From Polaribacter pectinis (GTDB taxonomy: Bacteria; Bacteroidota; Bacteroidia; Flavobacteriales; Flavobacteriaceae): DNA of 64,000 bases. How positions within the stretch are numbered: position 1 is the stretch's first letter; each line of letters begins with the position of its first letter. The position numbers were made by a program, and so were the translations under genes. Shown here piece after piece: positions 30,575 through 37,937 of the stretch. The DNA is taken from assembly GCF_014352875.1 (NCBI RefSeq), contig NZ_CP060695.1, forward strand, positions 465,501 to 529,500. Direction: 5' to 3'. Under the pieces are notes generated by a model that ran no database searches, was not told the DNA's origin, and saw nothing but the letters and a program-made list of their open reading frames with translations.

Positions 30575-31750
30575 TTATGCTTTTTCAATAACAATTGCGC
30601 TAGCACCACCACCACCATTACAGATTGCAGCTGCGCCAATTTTTGCATTATTTTGTTTTAAAATAGAGGTTAAAGCAATTACAATTCTTGCTCCAGAAAC
30701 ACCTAAAGGATGTCCTAAAGAAACGGCACCACCATTAACATTTACTTTATCATCTGTAATTCCTAAAATTTTCATATTTGCTAATCCAACTATAGAAAAC
30801 GCCTCGTTTAATTCAAAATAATCTACATCATCAATAGAAATATTTGCTTTAGCTAAAGCTTTTGGTAATGCTTTTGCAGGTGCGGTTGTAAACCATTTAG
30901 GTTCATGCGCTGCATCTGCATAACTTTTTATTTTTGCAATTGGTGTAATATTTAATTCTTTTGCTTTATCTGCAGACATTAAAACAAGTGCAGCTCCACC
31001 ATCATTAATTGTAGAGGCATTTGCAGCAGTAACAGTTCCGTCTTTTGTAAATGCAGGTCTTAAAGCAGGGATTTTTTCCATTTTTACATTTTTGTACTCT
31101 TCATCTTCAGAAAAAATGATTGGTTCTCCACGTCTTTGAGGTATTTCTACAGGTACAATTTCATCATTGTATTTCCCTTCTTTCCAAGCAGCTGCAGATC
31201 TATTATAAGATTGTATAGCAAAAGCATCTTGGTCTTCTCTAGAAAACTTATATTCTGTGGCACATTCATCTGCACAAACACCCATAGCAACATTTCCATA
31301 AGCATCTACCAAACCATCTTTTTGCATGCCATCTTCCATGGTAATTGGCCCAAATTTAGAACCATTTCTTGCATGTTGATAATGAGGAATTGAACTCATG
31401 TTTTCCATACCACCAGCAACTGTAACATCTGCATCACCTAAAGCAATGGTTTGAGCAGCCAACATAATAGATTTCATACCAGAAGCACAAACTTTATTTA
31501 CAGTTGTACAAGGAACTGTATCAGGAATACCTGCGTAAATTGCAGCTTGTCTAGCAGGAGCTTGTCCTAAACCAGCAGAAACTACATTTCCCATAAAAAC
31601 TTCTTGAACCAAATTTGGATTCAAATTTATTTTTTCTAATGCGCCTTTTATTGCAATTGCACCTAGTTTTGGAGCAGGAATTGTCGATAAACTTCCCATA
31701 AAACTTCCAATTGGTGTTCTAGCTACAGAAACTATTACTACTTCTTTCAT
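30575..31750 (-). CDS. Acetyl-CoA C-acetyltransferase (thiolase)
   Basis: This 391-residue thiolase condenses two acetyl-CoA to acetoacetyl-CoA or runs the reverse cleavage. Catalytic Cys is in TVNKVCASGMKS (~residue 88). The C-terminal general base/Cys pair lies in VNGGAVSLGHPLGVSGARI and AAICNGGGGASA. The N-terminal VSVARTPIGSFMGSLS is typical. Length matches the biosynthetic/degradative tetramers. It stands alone, with no hydroxyacyl-CoA dehydrogenase or CoA-transferase gene nearby, so it could serve fatty-acid, amino-acid or isoprenoid routes. It lies 24 bases upstream of the NlpC/P60 gene, perhaps on one message. Confidence 0.93.
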   Translation of the reverse strand: MKEVVIVSVARTPIGSFMGSLSTIPAPKLGAIAIKGALEKINLNPNLVQEVFMGNVVSAGLGQAPARQAAIYAGIPDTVPCTTVNKVCASGMKSIMLAAQTIALGDADVTVAGGMENMSSIPHYQHARNGSKFGPITMEDGMQKDGLVDAYGNVAMGVCADECATEYKFSREDQDAFAIQSYNRSAAAWKEGKYNDEIVPVEIPQRRGEPIIFSEDEEYKNVKMEKIPALRPAFTKDGTVTAANASTINDGGAALVLMSADKAKELNITPIAKIKSYADAAHEPKWFTTAPAKALPKALAKANISIDDVDYFELNEAFSIVGLANMKILGITDDKVNVNGGAVSLGHPLGVSGARIVIALTSILKQNNAKIGAAAICNGGGGASAIVIEKA

Positions 31751-31917
31751 ATATTGTTTGGGTATTTATTTTGTGAAGAAAAAATATTTTATATTGAATT
31801 TTATTTAATAAAATAGCTTTTCTATTATGATAAATTTAAAAATTATAAACTTTAAGATTTATCCTACAAAAATAACCATTTTTAATCAATTTTAGTTTGA
31901 TTCTGCAAACCTAATTT

Positions 31918-31946
31918 TTGACCTTGAAATTTTTACTGTAAGTTTG
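31918..31946 (+). promoter_or_regulatory. Promoter of the HD phosphodiesterase gene
   Basis: TTG (31918-31920), an 18-base spacer and TAAGTTTG (31939-31946) match the Bacteroidetes promoter consensus. It ends 19 bases before the ATG. Confidence 0.65.
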
Positions 31947-31965
31947 TTGTTAGAAGAAAAATAAA

Positions 31966-34029
31966 ATGAGTAAAATAGTTAATAAATTATATCAAAATAA
32001 TACCACAATATACAAGGCAATATTATTTTTAATAACCACTATTGCTATTGTTTATTTATTTCCAAAAGGCACGCAATTTCAATACGATTTTAATAACGGT
32101 CAACTTTGGAAATATGATAACTTATATGCACCTTTTGATTTTGCTATTCAAAAAACTGATGAAGAAATTAAGATAGAGAAAAAAGAAATTGAAGTTAATG
32201 CAAAGTTATATTTTTCATATGATTTTGATGTTGTTACTGGTGTAAATGCAACATTTAAAAGAAGAATTAATGCTTTAAATCCATCCGATTCACTTACATA
32301 TGATGTTATAAAAAGTTTAGACGTTAAAGGTGAAAATGTAATTAATAAAATTTATAATACAGGTTTTTTAGAAGTTATAAGTGAAGATAGAGTTTCTAAT
32401 AAAGATGAAATGATAGCACTTAGAAAAGAAAATGAAGTACAAGATATTCTTTTTAAAAATCTTTATAATTCTAGAAAAGTTTTATTAGAAATTGAAAAAA
32501 ATGTAGGTGTTAAACCTTTCGATTACTCTCAAAGAGTATTAATGAATATTTTATCTGAAATTATAAAGCCTAATATTTCTTATGATGATAAGTTTACTCA
32601 AAAAATAATAGAGAATGATATTAAAAACATTTCTTATACCAAAGGAAAAATATCTGAAGGAAAATTAATTATTTTAAAAGGAGATACTGTAGAAGGGGAT
32701 AAGCTGGCTATTTTAAATTCCTTAAAGAGTGAGTCTGAATCTAAAATTTGGACAGATAATAATTACAATTGGATTATTTTCGGTTACACCATTTTAGTAG
32801 CACTAGCCTTATTGATGTTGCTTTTATTTCTTCAAAAATATAGAGTAGAAATTTATAATAATAATAACAAGGTTACCTTTATATTTTTTAATGTTTTTTC
32901 AATGATTTTTATACAAACATTGGTTATAAAATATAATTCAGACTATTTATATGTTGTACCATTAAGTGTCCTTCCAATTGTATTAAAAGCTTTCTTTGAC
33001 GCTCGTTTAGGATTATTTACACATGTTTTAACTGTATTGCTTTTAGGTTATATTGTTCCTAATAGTTTCGAGTTTATTTATTTACACATTATTGCAGGTA
33101 TTGTAACAATTCTATCCGTCTCTGAACTGTATAAGAGAGCAAATTTATTTATTTCAGTTGCTCAAATAACAGGAATATATATGATAACTTATTTTGCATT
33201 TTCAATTATAAAAATGGGAAATGCATCACAAATAAACTGGGATTATTTCATGCTTTTTGCAGCAAATGGATTGTTATCTTTTTTATCAATAATTTTAATT
33301 TACATGTATGAAAAAATATTTGGTTTGGTTTCTGATGTTACTTTGCTAGAATTATCAAATACAAACACAAAATTATTAAGAGAATTAAATGAGAAAGCAC
33401 CAGGAACATTTCAACATTCTATGCAAGTTGCAAATTTAGCGGAAGCTGCTGCTAATGAAATAGGAGCAAACTCGATGTTGGTTAGAACTGGTGCCTTGTA
33501 TCATGACATTGGTAAAATGATTAATCCGCAATATTTTATAGAGAATCAATCTACTGGTGTAAATCCGCATAACGATTTATCACCAAGAGATAGCTCGGAA
33601 ATAATAACAGACCATGTTATAAAAGGAATAGAGTTAGCTAAAAAGCACAAATTGCCAGATAGAATTATAGATTTTATTAGAACACATCATGGAACTAGTA
33701 CAACGTATTATTTTTATGCTAAAGAAAAAGAAATGAATATTGATGGTGAGGTTGATATTAAAAAATTTCAATACCAAGGTCCAATACCTTTTTCTAGGGA
33801 AACAGCAATTTTAATGATGTGTGATGCTGCGGAAGCTGCTTCCAAAAGTTTAAAAAAACCAACAGCACAAACCATAGATAATTTAATTGAGAAAATTGTT
33901 GATAAACAGAAGTCAGATCATCAATTTTTGAATTCAAACATCACGTTTAGAGAGATAGAAACTATAAAAAAAGTCATTAAAAAGAAGTTAATGAATATTT
34001 ATCATTTGCGAGTAGAATACCCTGAATAA
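31966..34029 (+). CDS. 7TM-HD phosphodiesterase (PgpH-like)
   Basis: This 687-residue membrane protein is of the PgpH type, whose characterised members hydrolyse cyclic di-AMP. The N-terminal helix (FLITTIAIVYLFPKG) is followed by an extracytoplasmic 7TMR-HDED-like domain (~50-255). A block of seven membrane helices spans ~260-460. The cytoplasmic HD domain has GTFQHSMQVANLAEAAANE, the metal-binding HDIG (ALYHDIGKM) and a distal HH site (IRTHHGT). All metal ligands appear intact. Nucleotide specificity is inferred from the family. It lies just upstream of the tRNA cluster but is transcribed separately. Confidence 0.9.
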   Translation: MSKIVNKLYQNNTTIYKAILFLITTIAIVYLFPKGTQFQYDFNNGQLWKYDNLYAPFDFAIQKTDEEIKIEKKEIEVNAKLYFSYDFDVVTGVNATFKRRINALNPSDSLTYDVIKSLDVKGENVINKIYNTGFLEVISEDRVSNKDEMIALRKENEVQDILFKNLYNSRKVLLEIEKNVGVKPFDYSQRVLMNILSEIIKPNISYDDKFTQKIIENDIKNISYTKGKISEGKLIILKGDTVEGDKLAILNSLKSESESKIWTDNNYNWIIFGYTILVALALLMLLLFLQKYRVEIYNNNNKVTFIFFNVFSMIFIQTLVIKYNSDYLYVVPLSVLPIVLKAFFDARLGLFTHVLTVLLLGYIVPNSFEFIYLHIIAGIVTILSVSELYKRANLFISVAQITGIYMITYFAFSIIKMGNASQINWDYFMLFAANGLLSFLSIILIYMYEKIFGLVSDVTLLELSNTNTKLLRELNEKAPGTFQHSMQVANLAEAAANEIGANSMLVRTGALYHDIGKMINPQYFIENQSTGVNPHNDLSPRDSSEIITDHVIKGIELAKKHKLPDRIIDFIRTHHGTSTTYYFYAKEKEMNIDGEVDIKKFQYQGPIPFSRETAILMMCDAAEAASKSLKKPTAQTIDNLIEKIVDKQKSDHQFLNSNITFREIETIKKVIKKKLMNIYHLRVEYPE

Positions 34030-34057
34030 AAAAATATTAAAAAAAGTTAAAAACATC

Positions 34058-34088
34058 TTGCTAAATTGTAATTGTAGTATTACATTTG
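34058..34088 (+). promoter_or_regulatory. Promoter of the tRNA cluster
   Basis: TTG (34058-34060), a 20-base spacer and TACATTTG (34081-34088) match the Bacteroidetes promoter pattern. It lies 43 bases before the first tRNA and probably drives all three. Confidence 0.7.
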
Positions 34089-34130
34089 CACTCGCATTTT
34101 TAAAGAAGTGCTATTAAGTTCTTAAAAACC

Positions 34131-34214
34131 GGAGAGGTGCCAGAGTGGTAATGGAGCAGATTGCTAATCTGTCGACGGGTGACTGTCGCCAGGGTTCGAG
34201 TCCCTGTCTCTCCG
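34131..34214 (+). tRNA. tRNA-Ser(GCT)
   Basis: This is a class II tRNA with acceptor GGAGAGG pairing TCTCTCC, anticodon stem GATT/AATC around GCT, a long variable arm (CGACGGGTGACTGTCG) and T-arm AGGGTTCGAGTCCCT. It is the first of three closely spaced tRNA genes. Confidence 0.96.
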
Positions 34215-34231
34215 CAAATTTTTAGTAAACT

Positions 34232-34306
34232 CGGGGTGTAGCGTAGCCCGGTCATCGCGCCTCGTTTGGGACGAGGAGGTCGCAGGTTCGAATCCTGCCA
34301 CCCCGA
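34232..34306 (+). tRNA. tRNA-Pro(TGG)
   Basis: Acceptor CGGGGTG pairs with CACCCCG. The anticodon loop TTTGGGA sits on a CTCG/CGAG stem and gives TGG. The T-arm is CAGGTTCGAATCCTG. It starts 17 bases after the Ser tRNA. Confidence 0.96.
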
Positions 34307-34335
34307 CACTGTTTTCGTAGAAACATAAAAACTAC

Positions 34336-34409
34336 GGGCTCTTAGCTCAGCTGGATAGAGCACCTCCCTTCTAAGGAGGCGGTCGAAGGTTCGAATCCTT
34401 CAGGGCTCA
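34336..34409 (+). tRNA. tRNA-Arg(TCT), integration target
   Basis: This 74-base tRNA has acceptor GGGCTCT pairing AGGGCTC with two wobble pairs, and anticodon stem CTCCC/GGAGG around loop TTCTAA giving TCT (Arg). The T-arm is GAAGGTTCGAATCCTTC. Its last 24 bases, from the T-arm on, form the start of a direct repeat found again 14.5 kb downstream, so it is the attachment gene of the integrated element. The tRNA remains intact on the attL side. Confidence 0.95.
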
Positions 34410-34446
34410 CTTAAAGCTTCACAGAAATGTGAGGCTTTTTTGTTTT
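34386..34446 (+). repeat. attL: direct repeat at the 3' end of tRNA-Arg
   Basis: This 61-bp sequence starts AAGGTTCGAATCCTTCAGGG, runs through the tRNA terminator and ends TTTTTTGTTTT. It is perfectly repeated at 48879-48939. Similarity continues about 11 bases further, with one substitution/indel, as ATAGGTTTTG. It marks the left end of the element, next to the integrase gene. Confidence 0.93.
34414..34442 (+). terminator. Terminator of the tRNA cluster, inside attL
   Basis: AAGCTTCAC (34414-34422) and GTGAGGCTT (34429-34437) form a 9-base stem with one G-T pair, followed by TTTT. It is copied in attR, so the element carries its own version at its right end. Confidence 0.85.
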
Positions 34447-34530
34447 CTATAGGTTTTGTAAGGGTTTAAAGACACTTTCTATTCTTTTATATACTATCAC
34501 ATCAATCAATTTATTAATCAATGTATGCCT

Positions 34531-34576
34531 TTTTAGGTGCACTTTCTGGTGTACCACTTTTTCTTCTGGTGTACCA
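34531..34576 (+). promoter_or_regulatory. Candidate integrase arm-type sites
   Basis: TTCTGGTGTACCA occurs twice, 20 bases apart (34544-34556 and 34564-34576), just before the integrase gene. TTTTAGGTGCAC at 34531-34542 has a 10/12 match, TTTTAGGTATAC, at 48817-48828 near attR. Such repeats at both ends are expected of integrase arm sites; this is inference. Confidence 0.4.
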
Positions 34577-34596
34577 TTTTTATAAAATCAAAATCT

Positions 34597-35781
34597 ATGA
34601 ATAATTTTAAATTAGCTGTACTCTTTTTTCTACAGAGAAACAGGATAAATAAAATGGGTAAATGCCCAATAAGATGTAGAATTACATTTTTAAAAAGTAG
34701 AAAAGAATTCTCCACAGGTATTTTTATCAATCCAGACAATTGGGATAGTGGTAAGCAGAAAGCTATTCCACCCAGTCAAGAAAACACCCTTTTAAACAAC
34801 AAACTAAGCCTTATTCATCAACAGATAGATAAGGCTTTTTTAATGCTTCAAATCTTACCAAATGACTTTGATGTAGATGATATTTATAGAAAATATAAAG
34901 GAGAAGATTCTAAAGAAGAAATCACCATTTTAGGAGCTTATGATTTACATAATCAGAAGACAGAGAAATTAATAGGAATTGACTTTAATAAATTATCTTG
35001 GAGCAGGTATGTGGAGAGCAGAAGAAAAGTTGCTTTATTTATATCTAAATTCTATAAAAAGAAAGATGTTAGATTGAAAGACTTGGATTTAAAGTTTATC
35101 CAAGATTTAGAATATTTCTATAAAACAGAATTAAAGTTAAAACAAGCTACAGTATATAGGAGCATTCAAAGAGTAAAGAAGGTAATTCAGTTTGCTATTT
35201 CAGAGAACTACTTAAAGAAAGACCCTTTTCATCTATATAAAAATAAGAAGCACAAAACTGTAATTATTTATTTGACTGATGTAGAATTAAAGAGATTAGA
35301 GAAACACAATTTTAGTCAAGAGAGATTACAACAAGTAAAGGATTTATTTATTTTTTGCTGTTATACAGGATTAGCTTATGCTGAAATGTCAACTTTGTCA
35401 ACTAAAAACATAGAAATTGGGTTTGATGATAAAGAGTGGATTCAGATGATTAGAAAGAAAACGAATAGAAAGATATCTATTCCACTATTGCCAAAAGCAA
35501 GAGCTATTTTAGATAAATACAATGATACTTTACCTGGTATAAGTAATCAGAAGTTTAACTCTTATTTAAAAGAGATTTCTGAATTAATTGGAATTGATAA
35601 AAAGTTAACTCATCATACAGCAAGAAAAACCTTTGCTACAACTGTACTTTTATTTAACAATGTACCAATGGAAATTGTATCTGAATTATTGGGTCATTCT
35701 AATATGAATATTACACAATCTCATTATGGAAAGGTTGTACAAAAGAAAGTTAGTGATGAGGTTAATAAACTCTATAATTAG
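34597..35781 (+). CDS. int: Tyrosine site-specific recombinase (integrase)
   Basis: This 394-residue Bacteroidetes-type integrase inserts and excises the element at tRNA-Arg. ATG giving MNNFKLAVLFFLQRNRINK is chosen; an upstream in-frame GTG would add 20 residues but runs through candidate arm sites. The order is: arm-binding domain (1-~105), SAM-like core-binding domain (~125-215) and catalytic domain. Catalytic residues are Lys288, His340-x-x-Arg343 (THHTARKTF), His367 (LGHSNMN) and the nucleophile Tyr377 (SHYGKV). The first triad Arg is absent: the box reads CYTGLAYAEM, with Ala260 in its place. IntDOT of CTnDOT is known to lack it too. It lies 187 bases from the tRNA end, as usual for such elements. 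Confidence 0.95.
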   Translation: MNNFKLAVLFFLQRNRINKMGKCPIRCRITFLKSRKEFSTGIFINPDNWDSGKQKAIPPSQENTLLNNKLSLIHQQIDKAFLMLQILPNDFDVDDIYRKYKGEDSKEEITILGAYDLHNQKTEKLIGIDFNKLSWSRYVESRRKVALFISKFYKKKDVRLKDLDLKFIQDLEYFYKTELKLKQATVYRSIQRVKKVIQFAISENYLKKDPFHLYKNKKHKTVIIYLTDVELKRLEKHNFSQERLQQVKDLFIFCCYTGLAYAEMSTLSTKNIEIGFDDKEWIQMIRKKTNRKISIPLLPKARAILDKYNDTLPGISNQKFNSYLKEISELIGIDKKLTHHTARKTFATTVLLFNNVPMEIVSELLGHSNMNITQSHYGKVVQKKVSDEVNKLYN

Positions 35782-35786
35782 TAAAA

Positions 35787-35812
35787 ACTCCACTTCTTTA
35801 GAGAGGTGGAGT
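35787..35812 (+). other. Hairpin after the integrase gene
   Basis: ACTCCAC (35787-35793) and GTGGAGT (35806-35812) form a 7-base stem. It has no T-tract on the plus strand, so it is only a possible transcription stop or RNA-stabilising hairpin for the integrase message. Confidence 0.4.
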
Positions 35813-35865
35813 AAATTGCTATGAAAAAGAAAAAGAAATTTCTTTCAATTCAAATATAGTAAAAA

Positions 35866-36087
35866 TTATTCATCAATAAGCTGAAAAAAAGTTGACAACT
35901 TAATTTCTTTTGCTTCACAGATTTTTTGAAGAGTTTTTACTGGTATCCTGTAACCATCTTCTTTTAAAATCTTCCTTACAGTTTTCTCATCAATGTTATG
36001 GTTAATAGCAAAAGACCTATTGGATTTGCTACAAGTTATCCATTCTTTAGCTATAAAATTACATATTCTTTTGTTTATGCTAACCAT
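35866..36087 (-). CDS. XRE-like helix-turn-helix regulator
   Basis: This 73-residue protein consists of little more than an XRE/Cro-type HTH. The segment SFAINHNIDEKTVRKILKED spans the recognition helix, and GYRIPVKTLQKICEAKEIKLSTFFQLI is the typical final helix pair. It lies antisense to its neighbours, between the integrase and the forward accessory genes, the usual place for a repressor of a mobile element. A palindrome just upstream could be its own operator. It probably controls the divergent accessory/replication genes, perhaps also the integrase (inference). Confidence 0.82.
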   Translation of the reverse strand: MVSINKRICNFIAKEWITCSKSNRSFAINHNIDEKTVRKILKEDGYRIPVKTLQKICEAKEIKLSTFFQLIDE

Positions 36088-36110
36088 TTAACAAAGGAAT
36101 AAGTTGTTAA
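36088..36110. promoter_or_regulatory. Palindrome at the start of the XRE gene, likely operator
   Basis: TTAACAA (36088-36094) and TTGTTAA (36104-36110) form a perfect 7-base inverted repeat with a 9-base spacer, adjoining the XRE start codon. Its place suggests autorepression. Confidence 0.45.
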
Positions 36111-36118
36111 AAGAAAAA

Positions 36119-36138
36119 ACGCGGACTAAAGGTCGCGT
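36119..36138 (-). terminator. Terminator-like hairpin in the XRE leader
   Basis: ACGCG and CGCGT arms (36119-36123 and 36134-36138) are followed on the minus strand by a TTTTTT run and only then by the XRE start. It could attenuate the repressor message or end a short antisense RNA. Confidence 0.4.
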
Positions 36139-36175
36139 AAAGAATAATTAATTATATTTAAACAAAATTTTAACT

Positions 36176-36586
36176 ATGAAAATATCAACAAAATATCCAA
36201 ACTTCAAAGAAGCGCTATTGTTCTTTATAAATGATAAAAATTATTCATTAGTATCAGATGATTCAATAAAATTAAGTTTTATGATACCATTGTCTTCTCA
36301 TAAACTAGGTTATGACTATTATGAATTAAATCCGACAAGTAATGGTGGAGTAATTTTTGAAGTAGTTACAACTTTAGGCTTGAAAACAATAAAAAAAACC
36401 AGTTCACCTATAATTAATAACGATTTAAGTTCAAAGGAATGGGAAAACATAATTTTCACACTAGTTATGAAACATTTTTCTAGTGAAGAATATTTGGCAT
36501 TAAAAAATGGATACACTAAAACCAATGTAGGGTGTTTTGGTGTATTGTTATTTTTTACTTTACTATTAACTCAAATTCTGAAATAA
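36176..36586 (+). CDS. Small protein with C-terminal membrane helix, unknown
   Basis: I do not recognise this 136-residue protein. The first ~110 residues look soluble and mixed alpha/beta (KISTKYPNFKEALLFFIND...). The end is a single membrane helix (VGCFGVLLFFTLLLTQILK), so it is tail-anchored with the body in the cytoplasm. The next gene starts 1 base after its stop, so the two are co-translated. The pair lies divergently from the XRE repressor. Accessory genes in this position of mobile elements often encode superinfection exclusion or immunity, but nothing in the sequence proves that. Confidence 0.7.
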   Translation: MKISTKYPNFKEALLFFINDKNYSLVSDDSIKLSFMIPLSSHKLGYDYYELNPTSNGGVIFEVVTTLGLKTIKKTSSPIINNDLSSKEWENIIFTLVMKHFSSEEYLALKNGYTKTNVGCFGVLLFFTLLLTQILK

Positions 36587-36587
36587 T

Positions 36588-37256
36588 ATGTGGTTATTTT
36601 ATATTGTAGGAATACTATTGATTTTTTACCTGATGGATAAATATTATCCAAAGTATAAACAAAAAAAGAATAATGAAGATTTAAATTTATCAGTTCATAA
36701 TAAATCACTAGAGTTATTACTTTATGAATTTTTATTTTTCAGTGATTTTTATATAAACTATATTAATAAAAAAAGTTCAATTAATAAAGTAGAAGATACA
36801 GCAAATGTTAAAGCTATAATTGAGAATCAAATATCAAGTATTATTAATCTTTTTAGTTTAGATTTAAGTGAAAAAGATTTTACTAGGTTTGATTCTTCTG
36901 GAGATAAAATTAAAGATTTAGAGATTGTCAATACTATGTTTTTTACTACCTTTTATCAAGATTCTATTGAGAATCATAAGTTTGAAGTAGTTAACATAGA
37001 AACAACAATGAATACATTTGAGAATGAAACTCTCTTTCAAAATGTACATTCAATAATAACTTTATTTAATTCAAATGAAATAGTAAAAAAAATATTTATT
37101 GTATTGCATCCTATTTTTGGAAATGCTTTAACAGTTAGAGAACTAACTGAAAAAGGTCATAATACAATAATTATAAGCGGAACTCCTAATTTAGGCACGT
37201 TTTTAGAAAGAGAAGTTTTTTTTGGCGAATTGACAGAATATTGTTTTAAAAAATAA
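36588..37256 (+). CDS. N-terminally membrane-anchored protein, unknown
   Basis: This 222-residue protein is not recognised. It begins with a membrane helix (MWLFYIVGILLIFYLMDKYY) and then a basic stop-transfer patch (PKYKQKKN), placing the rest in the cytoplasm. The remainder is helical, with an acidic mid-part and a C-terminal stretch SGTPNLGTFLEREVFFGEL. It starts directly after the tail-anchored protein gene, making a two-gene membrane module. No catalytic motif is visible. After it the DNA becomes noncoding and C/G-rich for about 220 bases. Confidence 0.68.
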   Translation: MWLFYIVGILLIFYLMDKYYPKYKQKKNNEDLNLSVHNKSLELLLYEFLFFSDFYINYINKKSSINKVEDTANVKAIIENQISSIINLFSLDLSEKDFTRFDSSGDKIKDLEIVNTMFFTTFYQDSIENHKFEVVNIETTMNTFENETLFQNVHSIITLFNSNEIVKKIFIVLHPIFGNALTVRELTEKGHNTIIISGTPNLGTFLEREVFFGELTEYCFKK

Positions 37257-37315
37257 TTTTTTTCTAATTTTTTTTGACAACTTTTTTTTAAAAACATAAA
37301 GTTTCAGTTTTATGA

Positions 37316-37447
37316 ATACCCCCCCCCTTATCCTTTTTAGCTCGGCGGGATAAGTGGTTTTTTAGTTTTAAATTTTTATCATCAATGATAGCGTGGGATA
37401 ACATAGATATCAGGCCCCCACTCATTTTTGCTTTTGGGGTATCCCCC
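37316..37447. other. C-rich structured noncoding region
   Basis: A run of nine C (37319-37327), an inverted pair CTTATCC/GGATAAG (37327-37333, 37348-37354), CCCCA/TGGGG (37416-37420, 37435-37439) and long-range ATACCCC/GGGGTAT (37317-37322 region with 37436-37442) give several competing hairpins in otherwise AT-rich DNA. It lies just before the DNA-processing genes. It could be a replication origin or a structured RNA; no known family is recognised. Confidence 0.45.
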
Positions 37448-37478
37448 CGTTAACATTAATCTTTAAATTTAAAAAACT

Positions 37479-37823
37479 ATGGTAAAAATTGTAGATTTCA
37501 AAACCTATCAAAAAGAAGATGGGACAGAATTTTGTACACTAAAAGTACAAGCAGGAGTAGAAGCTGTAAAAAGTAAAGAAACGGGAAAAATGTATTTAAC
37601 AGCAAGAACAGCAAGTGTTCCTTGTACATTCAATCAAGCTACTTGTGAAGCATTAATTGGTTCAGAATTATCGGGAACAATTAGAAAAATAAGTGTTGAA
37701 CCTTATGAATACACCGTTCCAAGTACTGGAGAAATTATTACACTTACAGAAAGAAATGAATTTGTGAGTGAAGAAGAAGCTATTTTACAAGATAACCTTG
37801 TAAAAAAGGAAGAGGTTTTTTAA
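37479..37823 (+). CDS. Conserved small protein next to a RecA-like ATPase
   Basis: This 114-residue protein is not firmly recognised. It is predicted beta-rich (VKIVDFKTYQKEDGTEFCTL, then KMYLTARTASVPCTFNQAT and ELSGTIRKISVEPYEYTV), with an acidic tail (EEEAILQDNLVKKEEVF). An OB-like beta-barrel with an acidic C-terminus recalls small ssDNA-binding proteins, but I cannot confirm it. It is followed by its own terminator and then the AAA_24 ATPase, so a role in replication or recombination of the element is likely. Confidence 0.6.
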   Translation: MVKIVDFKTYQKEDGTEFCTLKVQAGVEAVKSKETGKMYLTARTASVPCTFNQATCEALIGSELSGTIRKISVEPYEYTVPSTGEIITLTERNEFVSEEEAILQDNLVKKEEVF

Positions 37824-37848
37824 CAACTTCTTACCAGATATAAATTGA

Positions 37849-37877
37849 GAGTCTATAGAAATATAGGCTCTTTTTTT
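37849..37877 (+). terminator. Terminator before the AAA_24 ATPase gene
   Basis: GAGTCTATA (37849-37857) and TATAGGCTC (37862-37870) pair over 9 bases with one G-T pair, then TTTTTTT. Confidence 0.85.
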
Positions 37878-37937
37878 ATGTCTTTTTTTTGTGAGAAAGT
37901 CTCACTTAATAAATTATAACGAATAACAATTAAAATT

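Noticed and set aside
34537..34596. Longer integrase start at an upstream GTG
   Set aside because: The added 20 residues run through the repeated TTCTGGTGTACCA sites and do not look like an integrase N-terminus; ATG at 34597 fits better.
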